Shown here: piece by piece, positions 1 to 5,427 of the stretch
Position numbering within the stretch: position 1 is the stretch's first letter
Layout of the letters: every line of letters begins with the position of its first letter
Origin: Streptosporangiaceae bacterium
Lineage (GTDB): Bacteria > Actinomycetota > Actinomycetes > Streptosporangiales > Streptosporangiaceae
Reading direction: 5' to 3'
Length of the DNA stretch: 7,664 bases
Assembly (NCBI GenBank): GCA_030040475.1
Contig: JASHTQ010000561.1
Coordinates: 1 to 7,664, forward strand
The notes under the pieces: generated by a model
Seen by the model: the letters and a program-made list of their open reading frames with translations, nothing else
Told to the model about the DNA's origin: nothing
Database searches by the model: none
Position numbers and translations under genes: made by a program

Positions 1-67
1 CGCGCGCCTCGCGGGCCAGCCGCTCGGCCCGGGCGAGCGAGGACGCGGACTGCCCGGGGCGAGCCAA
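1..67 (-). CDS. 5' end of an unidentified gene, possibly a helical-repeat (TPR/CHAT-type) protein
   Basis: Only the first 22 codons lie inside the window. The proposed TTG start at 67-65 is preceded by GGAG (75-78) with a 7-nt spacer and begins 12 bp after the stop of the 168-residue protein, so it looks translationally linked to the operon upstream. The visible peptide starts (M)ARPGQSASSL and continues with an Ala/Arg/Leu-rich stretch (LARAERLAREAR). That periodicity fits the first helix of a tetratricopeptide-like repeat. In actinobacteria, peptidase and sigma-factor operons of this kind can end in large TPR or CHAT-domain proteins, but that identity is inference from context and 22 residues only. 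The start codon is also uncertain, because no ATG or GTG lies in frame nearby. Codon use (GC in nearly every third position) supports a real reading frame. Confidence 0.42.
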   Translation of the reverse strand, partial: MARPGQSASSLARAERLAREAR

Positions 68-79
68 CGGGCGGCTCCG

Positions 80-586
80 TCACAGGGCGAGCGCCGGCGT
101 CACCACCGGCCGCCCCTGGCCCTCGGGCCGGACCACCAGCTGGGCGGTCCCCCTCGGCACCCGGGCGAAGGCGAAGCGCCCTTGCTCGTCGCTGCTCGCG
201 CTCAGCGCATCCGTGGAGGCGGAGGTCTTCAGCTCGATCCCGGCGCACTGGGCCGGAGCCAGCCAGCCGTCGACGCGCACCGTCCCGTCCCCGTTCGCGT
301 CGATCCGGATCATGATCGTCAGGCTGTCGCTGTCGAACGTGATCGTGCGGCTCTGCCCGGTCCCGCGGGCGGCGGACACCAGCAGGTCCTGGCCTGCGGC
401 AAGCCGGGCGACCTCCACCTCCAGGTCGCGCAGCGCGAGCCGGAAGCAGATCCGTTCCGGCAGGTCCTCCGGCATGGGGTCGGCGGCCTGGTACATCTCG
501 CGGACGCGGTCAAGCAGCCCCAGGTCGAGGTCGTCGAGCGGCGCGCGGGAAGAACCGGAAGAACCGGAAGAAGACGAGGACGTCAT
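80..586 (-). CDS. Small protein with a carboxypeptidase-regulatory-like beta domain, coupled to the sigma factor gene
   Basis: This 168-residue protein has no recognised enzymatic motif. Residues 1-14 are a Ser/Gly tail. Residues 17-64 form an acidic amphipathic helical segment (LDDLDLGLLDRVREMYQ, then PEDLPERICFRLALRDLEVEVARL). Residues 80-156 are strand-rich and end in a pattern of VDGWLAP, DEQGRFAFARVPRG and AQLVV, typical of carboxypeptidase-regulatory-like or transthyretin-like folds. There is no signal peptide or membrane segment, so it should be cytoplasmic. The start is set by GGAG six bases upstream and by the ATGA overlap with the sigma-factor stop; a longer frame extending back inside the sigma gene is an out-of-frame shadow. 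The tight coupling suggests it partners or modulates the sigma factor, possibly in place of an anti-sigma factor. That role is inference. Confidence 0.85.
   Translation of the reverse strand: MTSSSSSGSSGSSRAPLDDLDLGLLDRVREMYQAADPMPEDLPERICFRLALRDLEVEVARLAAGQDLLVSAARGTGQSRTITFDSDSLTIMIRIDANGDGTVRVDGWLAPAQCAGIELKTSASTDALSASSDEQGRFAFARVPRGTAQLVVRPEGQGRPVVTPALAL
548..573. repeat. 9-bp microsatellite coding the Ser/Gly tail
   Basis: The plus-strand unit GGAAGAACC is repeated almost three times. Read on the minus strand it encodes the Ser-Ser-Gly repeats at the N-terminus of the 168-residue protein. Copy-number change would alter the tail by three residues at a time without breaking the frame. Confidence 0.8.
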
Positions 587-1296
587 ACCAGGCTCCCCTC
601 CGGGTCCAGGCCCAGCAGGACGCGGAGCTTGGCCAGGCACCGGCCGCGGGTGGGACCCACGCTCCCGACCGGCATGCCGAGCTCGGCGGCCACCGCCGAG
701 TAGTCCGGCCGGGGCACGAAGGCGACGATCCGCAGCAGTTCCTGGCACCGCGCGGGAAGCCGGGCGATGGTCACCCACAGCGTGCGGCGCTGGTCGTCGA
801 TCAGGACCTGCTCCTGCGGGCCGGCGCCCTGGTCGGGCAGGGTGTCGAGGGCCTCGCCTTCCGCCGGGACCTGCCTGCGCCCGGCGGCGCGCACCCGCCA
901 CGCCTCGCGCCTTGCCGTGACGACCAGCCAGCCGGTGAGGGCCGCCGACGTGCGGATGTCGTCGAGGTGGGCGAGCAGGCGCAGCCACACCGTCTGCAGC
1001 ACGTCCTCGGCATCGCCGGAGCTCAGCCCGGCCGCCCGCGCCACGTGCCAGAGCAGCGGGCTGTGCTCGGCCACGATCCGGCCCAGCGCCTCGTCGCTGC
1101 CCGCCCTGGCCGCCTCGAGCAGTCCCGCGATGTGCTCCCCACGGTCCCGCCGCCCGGCTTGCGCCGGGACCCGCCCGCGGTCCTGCCGCCCGGCTTGCGC
1201 CGGGACCCGCGTACTGTCCTGCCGCCTCGCCTGCGCCGGGACCTGACCGCGGTCCTGTCGGCCGGTTCGCACGGTGACGCGGCCGCGCTCAGGCAC
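583..1296 (-). CDS. Sigma-70 family (ECF-like) RNA polymerase sigma factor with N-terminal 12-residue repeats
   Basis: This 237-residue protein should direct RNA polymerase to a dedicated promoter set. Residues 5-52 are a basic, Gln-rich tract of four 12-residue repeats (consensus GRVPAQAGRQDR). Region 2 spans about 55-140, with the core-binding segment DAEDVLQTVWLRLLAHLDDI at about 95-114 and the -10 recognition helix near LTGWLVVTARREAWRV. A spacer of about 25 residues leads to region 4 at about 168-230, whose helix-turn-helix includes AVAAELGMPVGSVGPTRGRC. No C-terminal sensory extension is present. I chose GTG at 1296 because GAGGTGA sits five bases upstream. GTG at 1305 (3 residues longer) and GTG at 1272 (shorter) are alternatives. 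No start codon exists between the repeats and region 2, so the repeats are probably translated. The gene overlaps the S8 peptidase end by 8 bp and the next gene by 4 bp. No anti-sigma gene is recognisable in the window. Confidence 0.9.
   Translation of the reverse strand: MPERGRVTVRTGRQDRGQVPAQARRQDSTRVPAQAGRQDRGRVPAQAGRRDRGEHIAGLLEAARAGSDEALGRIVAEHSPLLWHVARAAGLSSGDAEDVLQTVWLRLLAHLDDIRTSAALTGWLVVTARREAWRVRAAGRRQVPAEGEALDTLPDQGAGPQEQVLIDDQRRTLWVTIARLPARCQELLRIVAFVPRPDYSAVAAELGMPVGSVGPTRGRCLAKLRVLLGLDPEGSLV
1143..1286. repeat. Four tandem 36-bp repeats inside the sigma-factor gene
   Basis: The units are 1143-1178, 1179-1214, 1215-1250 and 1251-1286. The first two are nearly identical, the third differs at several positions and the fourth is clearly diverged. 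The shared core on the plus strand includes GCGCCGGGACC and TCCTGCCGCC. Thirty-six bases equal twelve codons, so each copy adds one GRVPAQAGRQDR-type unit and keeps the frame. The most similar copies lie at the region-2 end, which suggests recent expansion there. Confidence 0.92.
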
Positions 1297-3040
1297 CCTG
1301 CTCACCTCGCAGGTTCGCGACCGCGGCCGCCGCCCGGTCCCGCGCCGCCTGCACCCCGGGCTGGTCGAGCCGCGGGCCGCCCGCGGCCGCCCCGGCCAGC
1401 AGCGATCCGGCGACGAGCGCGGCCATGGCCGGCGCCGAGAACGAGGTGCCGCTCCAGACCGCGAAGCCGCCGGAGTAGTCGTCGGGATCGAGGGACTCCC
1501 GGCCGGCCCGCGCCGGGGCGCGAACCACGAGCTCGGGGGCACGGCTGGCGTTGACGTCGACGGGGTAGGCGCTGACCACCGCGGCGCCCTGCGCCCACGC
1601 CGTGACCCAGTCCCCGGCGTTGCTGAACACCGCCTTCGTCCCGTTCGGGTTCAGCGCGCCGACGCTGATCACCGGTACCGCGGCGGGCCGCCGCGCGAAT
1701 GCCGCCGGGTAGAACGGCCGGCTGGAGGCGTAGTTTCCCGCCGCCGCGACCACGACGACCCCCAGGTCGAGCAGGACCTCGATCGCCTGCCACAGCGCCG
1801 AGGTCGCCGCCAGGTCGGCCGCGGACTCGGCGAAGTACCCGAACGACAGCGACACCACGTCGACCATGCCTGCCGGGTCACCGTCGGCGGCCAGCGCGAC
1901 CCGGGTTGCCAGGTGGCGCAGGGCGCAGAGGATGTCGCCCTCGTAGCAGACGTCGTCGCTGTGGATGACCCGCACCGCGAGGACCCGTGCGTCCGGCACG
2001 ACCTGGCGGACGATGCCCGCGATGAACGTGCCGTGACCGAGCGCGGGGCCGAGCTCGCCGACCAGCGGGTTCTCCGCCACCGGGGCGTCCCACGGGTCCC
2101 GGATGACCTGCCGCTGCCGGTCGCCGTCCTGCCGCGCCCGCTCCCCGGTCCGCCGTACCGCGTCCTGGATCGCGTGGTCCACCGCGACGAAGCCGTCGGC
2201 GGCCAGTTCGTACCCGCCGGGATCTCCCGTCACGTCCAGCCACGGGTGCGCCCGCACCCCGGTGTCCAGCACCGCCACCACGGGACGCCGCCCGTATTCG
2301 GCCTGGCATTCCCCGGCCGGCCTGCGCCGCGGGGCATCGAGCGCCACCGCGACCGGGGTGCGCGGGTCGCCGCCGCCGAACAGATAGGAGTCGGTGGCGC
2401 CCGGCCCGTCGCCGCTGCCCGGCCCCGCCGCGATCCCGCCGGGCCCGTTGTCGATCGGGCTCCCGGTAATCGCCGAGGCGACAAGCAGGTGCTCCAGCGA
2501 GATCCGCCGCACGATCTCCATGTCCACCCCGGGCCGCGACTGGGGTGCCGCCGCGGCCTGGCCGAGTTCCGCCCCGGCCGCCGCCGCCCGCAGCGTCTGC
2601 AGCGCCCGCCACGCGTCGACGACCACCGGCGCGGCGCCCGTCGGCACCAGGACCGCGGGCTGCGGCAGGTCCCGCAGGGCATCGACGACGGCCCCCGCGG
2701 CGCGGGCCTCCCCGGCGTCCCCCTCCGGCGGGACCAGGCCCATCCCCGCGCTCTCCAGCACCCGGTTGATGGCGAGCATCACCTCCGGGCTGCGGAGCAG
2801 GTCGCCGGGGACGAGCAGCGTCCGCGCCCGGTACACGGTCGGCGCGAGCGCCTGCCCGGACGGCACCCCGGCGACCACCTCGGCGGCCTGCGGGTCGAGC
2901 ACCCGCGCACCGTGTCGCTGCAGCACCGCCGCGGGCAGGCCGATAAGGCCAGGCCGGTCATCCCCCTCGTCCCGGCCCGGCCGGGAACCAGGCTCCGGAC
3001 CCGATCCGCCGCCGCCGGGCGGCTCGAAGAACCATTTCAT
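1289..3040 (-). CDS. Cytoplasmic S8 family (subtilisin-like) serine peptidase
   Basis: This 583-residue serine endopeptidase has the complete S8 catalytic set. The Asp is in VVAVLDTGVRAHPW (D259), the His in LGHGTFIAGI (H336), the oxyanion Asn in VVAAAGN (N436) and the nucleophile in WSGTSFSAPAMAA (S533). About 77 residues separate Asp from His, an insert rich in charged residues. The first roughly 250 residues are non-catalytic: a Gly/Pro-rich start, then a mixed alpha/beta segment with TVYRARTLLVPGDLL and helices, and a Gly/Asp linker before the catalytic domain. No signal peptide or C-terminal membrane anchor is visible, unlike secreted subtilases and type VII mycosins, so it probably acts inside the cell. 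Start: ATG at 3040 has a G-rich stretch upstream; ATG at 3061 would add seven residues and has a weaker site. It is the first gene of the overlapping minus-strand operon and may process an operon partner or a downstream effector; its substrate is unknown. Confidence 0.95.
   Translation of the reverse strand: MKWFFEPPGGGGSGPEPGSRPGRDEGDDRPGLIGLPAAVLQRHGARVLDPQAAEVVAGVPSGQALAPTVYRARTLLVPGDLLRSPEVMLAINRVLESAGMGLVPPEGDAGEARAAGAVVDALRDLPQPAVLVPTGAAPVVVDAWRALQTLRAAAAGAELGQAAAAPQSRPGVDMEIVRRISLEHLLVASAITGSPIDNGPGGIAAGPGSGDGPGATDSYLFGGGDPRTPVAVALDAPRRRPAGECQAEYGRRPVVAVLDTGVRAHPWLDVTGDPGGYELAADGFVAVDHAIQDAVRRTGERARQDGDRQRQVIRDPWDAPVAENPLVGELGPALGHGTFIAGIVRQVVPDARVLAVRVIHSDDVCYEGDILCALRHLATRVALAADGDPAGMVDVVSLSFGYFAESAADLAATSALWQAIEVLLDLGVVVVAAAGNYASSRPFYPAAFARRPAAVPVISVGALNPNGTKAVFSNAGDWVTAWAQGAAVVSAYPVDVNASRAPELVVRAPARAGRESLDPDDYSGGFAVWSGTSFSAPAMAALVAGSLLAGAAAGGPRLDQPGVQAARDRAAAAVANLRGEQGA
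1302..1308 (-). promoter_or_regulatory. Shine-Dalgarno sequence deciding the sigma-factor start
   Basis: On the minus strand GAGGTGA lies five bases before GTG at 1296 and matches the 16S rRNA 3' end well. It includes the alternative GTG at 1305, which has no comparable site upstream of it. The site is inside the last codons of the peptidase gene, consistent with translational coupling. Confidence 0.55.
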
Positions 3041-3253
3041 GCTCGGCCCCCGCCTACGCATTCAAGCCAGGCCCCGAACGGCCCAGCGATATCCGAGCGC
3101 ACATTCACCAACCGGCCAGAGCGCGGCCGCGGTGACGAGATACACACCTATCGTAAATAGTTGATCACCGAAAGTGAGTCTCCCCCGAGACCCGGCCGAT
3201 CTTACCGGACCACCGCCGCCCGCGGGCGGAGCCGGCCGCAGGATAATGGCGAG
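3041..3253. other. Divergent intergenic region between the peptidase operon and the GNAT gene
   Basis: This stretch holds the 5' regions of two divergent genes. The part from about 3137 to 3178 is markedly richer in A and T than the surroundings (for example CACACCTATCGTAAATAG) and is the likeliest site for the peptidase-operon promoter. I found no convincing -35/-10 pair on the minus strand. An open frame from TTG at 3161 continues into the GNAT gene, but its first 31 codons look non-coding in composition and were not included in that gene. Confidence 0.5.
3242..3247 (+). promoter_or_regulatory. Possible -10 element placed for a leaderless GNAT transcript
   Basis: The sequence GATAAT matches the -10 consensus at five of six positions, including the key A at position 2 and T at position 6. 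Only six bases separate it from the GTG start at 3254, so transcription could begin on the first base of the start codon. Leaderless genes with this spacing are common in actinobacteria. No -35 element is visible. An AGGA at 3240-3243 lies ten bases from the start and is an alternative explanation as a distant ribosome-binding site. Confidence 0.35.
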
Positions 3254-3742
3254 GTGGACGAGCCGGGAATCAGGATCAGGCCGGTCGACGACGGCGACCG
3301 GCCGATGCTGTCCTGGCTGGTCGCCGAGTTGTGGGGATCGGAGGCCGTGGCGGTGCACGGCACCGTCTTCCAGCCAGCCGAGCTGGCCGGCTTCATCGCC
3401 GAGCGATCCGGCCGGCTGACCGGCCTGCTCACCTATCAGGTTGCGGGCGACGTGCTTGAGATCGTCACGCTCAACGCGATCGAGCGCCGCGCCGGGATCG
3501 GGACCCTGCTCATCGAGGCGGCCGTCGGCAAGGCCCGCCGCTGCGGCGGCCGGGAGATCCGCCTCACCACCACCAACGACAACATCGACGCGCTTCGCTT
3601 CTACCAGCGCCGCGGATTCCGCCTCGCCGAGCTCCGCCCCGGCGCGGTCGACCGGTCCCGCCAGGAAAAGCCCGAGATCCCCACCGTCGGCAGCTACGGC
3701 ATCCCGCTCCGCGACGAAATCGACCTCACCCTCCCCGTCTAA
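3254..3742 (+). CDS. GNAT family N-acetyltransferase
   Basis: This 162-residue single-domain acetyltransferase should transfer an acetyl group from acetyl-CoA to an amine. The fold begins at GIRIRPVDDGD (5-15). Motif A, the acetyl-CoA pyrophosphate-binding loop, is ERRAGIGTLLIEAA, with the R-x-x-G-x-G pattern at R78, G81 and G83, preceded by the strand VLEIVTLNAI. Motif B is NIDALRFYQRRGFR, with the usual Tyr at 117. The C-terminus closes with the strand DEIDLTLPV. Length is normal for the family. GTG at 3254 was chosen because the domain starts right after it and because of the -10-like box just upstream; a TTG start at 3161 would add 31 Arg/Pro-rich residues with no homologous look. The substrate cannot be told from sequence. 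The gene stands alone, converging on the amidohydrolase with a shared hairpin between them. Confidence 0.92.
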   Translation: MDEPGIRIRPVDDGDRPMLSWLVAELWGSEAVAVHGTVFQPAELAGFIAERSGRLTGLLTYQVAGDVLEIVTLNAIERRAGIGTLLIEAAVGKARRCGGREIRLTTTNDNIDALRFYQRRGFRLAELRPGAVDRSRQEKPEIPTVGSYGIPLRDEIDLTLPV

Positions 3743-3743
3743 C

Positions 3744-3796
3744 CATGATCGTGGCCAGTTTTCGGCGAATATGACCGAAAACTGGCCACGATCATG
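3744..3796. terminator. Perfect 22-bp inverted repeat between convergent genes, probable bidirectional terminator
   Basis: The arms 3744-3765 and 3775-3796 are perfect complements across 22 bp, starting CATGATCGTGGCCAG on the left, with a 9-base loop (CGAATATGA). The hairpin starts 2 bp after the TAA of the GNAT gene. Its right arm contains the TGA stop of the amidohydrolase (3792-3794). Neither strand has a U-rich tail after the stem, so it is not a classical intrinsic terminator. U-less hairpins are often proposed as terminators in actinobacteria. A dispersed palindromic repeat is an alternative. Confidence 0.75.
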
Positions 3797-5036
3797 AAAA
3801 GACCGGCGCCGGCTTGAGCTGGCGGCCGCTGGTCCAGACGGCGGTGATGTGGCCGGGGTCGGCGAGGACGCCGATGTCGGCGAGCGGATCGGCGTCCAGG
3901 GTGATCACGTCGGCGTCGTAGCCCTCGGCGAGCTGCCCGCTGCGCGGCGCCTGCGGGCCGAGGGTCAGCGGCCCGGTGGCGGTGGCCGCCTCGATCGCCT
4001 CGAGCGGCGTCATGCCCAGCTTGACCAGGTAGCCGAGCTCCGAGCCGTTCTGGCCCCACGCGTTGGGCCGGTCGGGACCCGTCATGGCGATGTCGGTGCC
4101 CATCGCGATCGTGACCCCGCTGGCGTAGGCCAGCGCCACCGCCTGCGCGTGCGTGTCGGCGATCGCCTCGAGCTTGGCCACCGCATAGGCGGGCACCTGC
4201 GCCTTGAAACGCAGGATGTCCTCGACGATCGTCCGGGTCGGGACCAGGATCGCGCCGCTCTCGCGCATCGCGTCGCAGCACTCCTCGTCGAGGTAGGTGC
4301 CGTGCTCGATCGTGCGCGCCCCGGCCCGCAGCGCGGCCATGATGCCCGGCTTCCCGTGGCAGTGCGCCGCGACCACCCGGTCGGCGAGCCCGGCGACCTC
4401 CACGATGGCGCGCAGCTCCGCCGCCGTGAACTGCTGGTGGATGGGGTCGTCGACCTCGGACAGGACGCCGCCGGACGCGCACACCTTGATCACCTTGGCG
4501 TTGCGCCGCAGTTGCTCGCGCGCGGCCTTCGCGCACTCGTCGGGCCCGTCGGCAAGCCGGCACATGTCCGCCTTCCTGCCGTAGTCCTCGATCCAGTCCA
4601 GCGGGAAGGCGTGCAGGTCGCCGTGGCCGCCGGTGGTGGACAGGATCGACCCCGCCGCGTAGATGGCCGGGCCGGGCAGGACGCCCTCGGCGACGACCCT
4701 GGCCAGGTAGACGCCGAGCCCGCCCACCTCGCGGATCGAGGTGATCCCCGCGTCGAGCGCGGCACGCAGGTCCCGCGCGCAGCGCGCGGCGCGTACCGCC
4801 GCGGGCTCGAGCGCGACCACGTTGAGGTCCATGGACCGTGCGCCGATCAGGTGCCCGTGGCAGTCCCACATCCCCGGCATCACCGTGGCGACGCGAGCGA
4901 CGGAAGCGCCGGGAGACGACGGCGCCAGGGCGGCCGGCCCGGCGTAGCTGATCCGTGGCCCGTCGAGGAGAACCACCCCGTCGCGGATGGGGGCGCCGTG
5001 TCCGGGGATGAGCAACTCGGCCTCGATCCTGTCCAT
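3792..5036 (-). CDS. Metal-dependent amidohydrolase, Xaa-Pro dipeptidase/imidazolonepropionase-like
   Basis: This 414-residue amidohydrolase-superfamily enzyme has a TIM-barrel core flanked by a small composite beta domain. The metal-binding pair is H60 and H62 in PGMWDCHGHL. K184 in KVIKVCASGG is the likely carboxylated bridging lysine. H225 (with H227) lies in VVAAHCHG, H245 in TIEHGT, and the catalytic Asp is D315 in AMGTDIA. The motif STTGGHGD (133-140) and the order of these sites are typical of the subgroup that includes aminoacyl-proline and related dipeptidases, so hydrolysis of a dipeptide or a cyclic amide is the best guess; the exact substrate is unknown. The C-terminal EGYDADVITLDADPLADI is the usual closing beta segment. 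There is no signal peptide, so it is cytosolic. ATG at 5036 is supported by AAGGA six bases upstream. The gene is monocistronic and its stop lies inside the convergent hairpin. Confidence 0.95.
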   Translation of the reverse strand: MDRIEAELLIPGHGAPIRDGVVLLDGPRISYAGPAALAPSSPGASVARVATVMPGMWDCHGHLIGARSMDLNVVALEPAAVRAARCARDLRAALDAGITSIREVGGLGVYLARVVAEGVLPGPAIYAAGSILSTTGGHGDLHAFPLDWIEDYGRKADMCRLADGPDECAKAAREQLRRNAKVIKVCASGGVLSEVDDPIHQQFTAAELRAIVEVAGLADRVVAAHCHGKPGIMAALRAGARTIEHGTYLDEECCDAMRESGAILVPTRTIVEDILRFKAQVPAYAVAKLEAIADTHAQAVALAYASGVTIAMGTDIAMTGPDRPNAWGQNGSELGYLVKLGMTPLEAIEAATATGPLTLGPQAPRSGQLAEGYDADVITLDADPLADIGVLADPGHITAVWTSGRQLKPAPVFS

Positions 5037-5095
5037 GTATCATCCTTATCGGGTCGTTTCTGAGCATTCGGGAAACTCGGGGCGATCCGCCCGCC

Positions 5096-5129
5096 GGGAA
5101 GACCGTAAGCAGCTGGGAAGACCGTAGGC
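5096..5129. promoter_or_regulatory. Pair of 15-bp direct repeats, candidate operator upstream of the amidohydrolase
   Basis: The sequence GGGAAGACCGTAAGC (5096-5110) recurs as GGGAAGACCGTAGGC (5115-5129), with 14 of 15 bases identical and a 19-bp period, close to two helical turns. The pair lies 60-93 bp upstream of the amidohydrolase start. A tandem pair with this spacing suits a regulator binding one face of the DNA as a head-to-tail dimer. Which regulator binds is unknown and none is encoded nearby. Confidence 0.5.
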
Positions 5130-5131
5130 AA
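5102..5131 (-). promoter_or_regulatory. Possible amidohydrolase promoter
   Basis: On the minus strand TTGCCT (5131-5126) and TACGGT (5107-5102) are separated by 18 bases. Both are imperfect matches to a housekeeping -35/-10 pair. The direct repeats cover both boxes, so binding there would be expected to repress. This rests on weak box matches. Confidence 0.3.
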
Positions 5132-5173
5132 AAGGAGAACCGGCCCGTCGGCAAGACGACGGCCGTGCCTATC

Positions 5174-5204
5174 TTGACGCGCCGGCCCGCGCGCGGTCCA
5201 TGAT
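5174..5204 (+). promoter_or_regulatory. Possible promoter for the small ORF and AAA+ operon
   Basis: TTGACG (5174-5179) is a good -35 match, followed after 19 bases by CATGAT (5199-5204), a four-of-six -10 match. Transcription would start near 5211 and leave a short leader before AGGAG at 5238-5242. The spacer is longer than the usual 17 bases, which lowers confidence. Confidence 0.35.
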
Positions 5205-5246
5205 GGAGATCTGGGCAATTATCAGAAGGTGATCGACAGGAGACCC

Positions 5247-5408
5247 TTGTTCCGTCCGGCCATGACGATTTTTACCGACAGTATCGACGTGAATGCTGTC
5301 GCGGTCATGGGTGATGCGCTATACAAGGACATACGACTGCCCGGCAACCGGTTGCGGGCGCCGCGGACCCCGTGGATCATCAGGCAGTCGGCGAGGCTGC
5401 GAGGCTGA
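5247..5408 (+). CDS. Putative 53-residue small protein upstream of the AAA+ gene
   Basis: This short frame begins at TTG (5247) four bases after AGGAG. It reads (M)FRPAMTIFTDSIDVNAV, then AVMGDALYKDIRLPGNR and a basic tail ending RQSARLRG. I recognise no family. About four fifths of the third codon positions are G or C, which fits coding sequence but is lower than in its neighbours. It ends 19 bp before the start of the AAA+ gene, so the two could be co-transcribed. GTG at 5229 or ATG at 5262 are alternative starts with weaker ribosome-binding sites. There is no signal peptide or membrane helix. It could also be a non-coding leader; conservation in relatives would decide. Confidence 0.4.
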   Translation: MFRPAMTIFTDSIDVNAVAVMGDALYKDIRLPGNRLRAPRTPWIIRQSARLRG

Positions 5409-5427
5409 CTAGGGGCAAGGAAGCGAG

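Noticed and set aside
587..988. Long minus-strand frame extending the 168-residue protein upstream to 988
   Set aside because: The extra 134 residues are Arg/Pro/Gly-rich, lie out of frame inside the sigma-factor gene, and are preceded by no better start than the ATG at 586 with its GGAG.
1274..3160. 628-residue plus-strand open frame opposite the S8 peptidase
   Set aside because: It mirrors the peptidase codons, is dominated by Arg/Pro/Gly/His, and shows no domain motif. High-GC coding genes regularly produce such antisense frames.
3150..3178. Minus-strand -10-like TACGAT for the peptidase operon
   Set aside because: No -35 resembling TTGACA lies 16-19 bases upstream (CTCACT is there), so the promoter call was not made.
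3739..5154. 471-residue minus-strand frame overlapping the amidohydrolase
   Set aside because: It is a shadow in another frame; all metal-binding motifs are in the 414-residue frame with a good ribosome-binding site.
5141..5166. Near-palindrome CGGCCCGTCG ... CGACGGCCG in the divergent intergenic region
   Set aside because: The arms are unequal (one needs a bulge) and such GC-only pairs are expected often at this composition; too weak to call an operator or hairpin.
5200..5232. 10-codon upstream ORF ending in tandem AGA-AGG codons (MMEIWAIIRR)
   Set aside because: It looks like an attenuator-type leader with rare Arg codons, but it has no ribosome-binding site and overlaps the -10 box of the likely promoter, so it may not even be transcribed.
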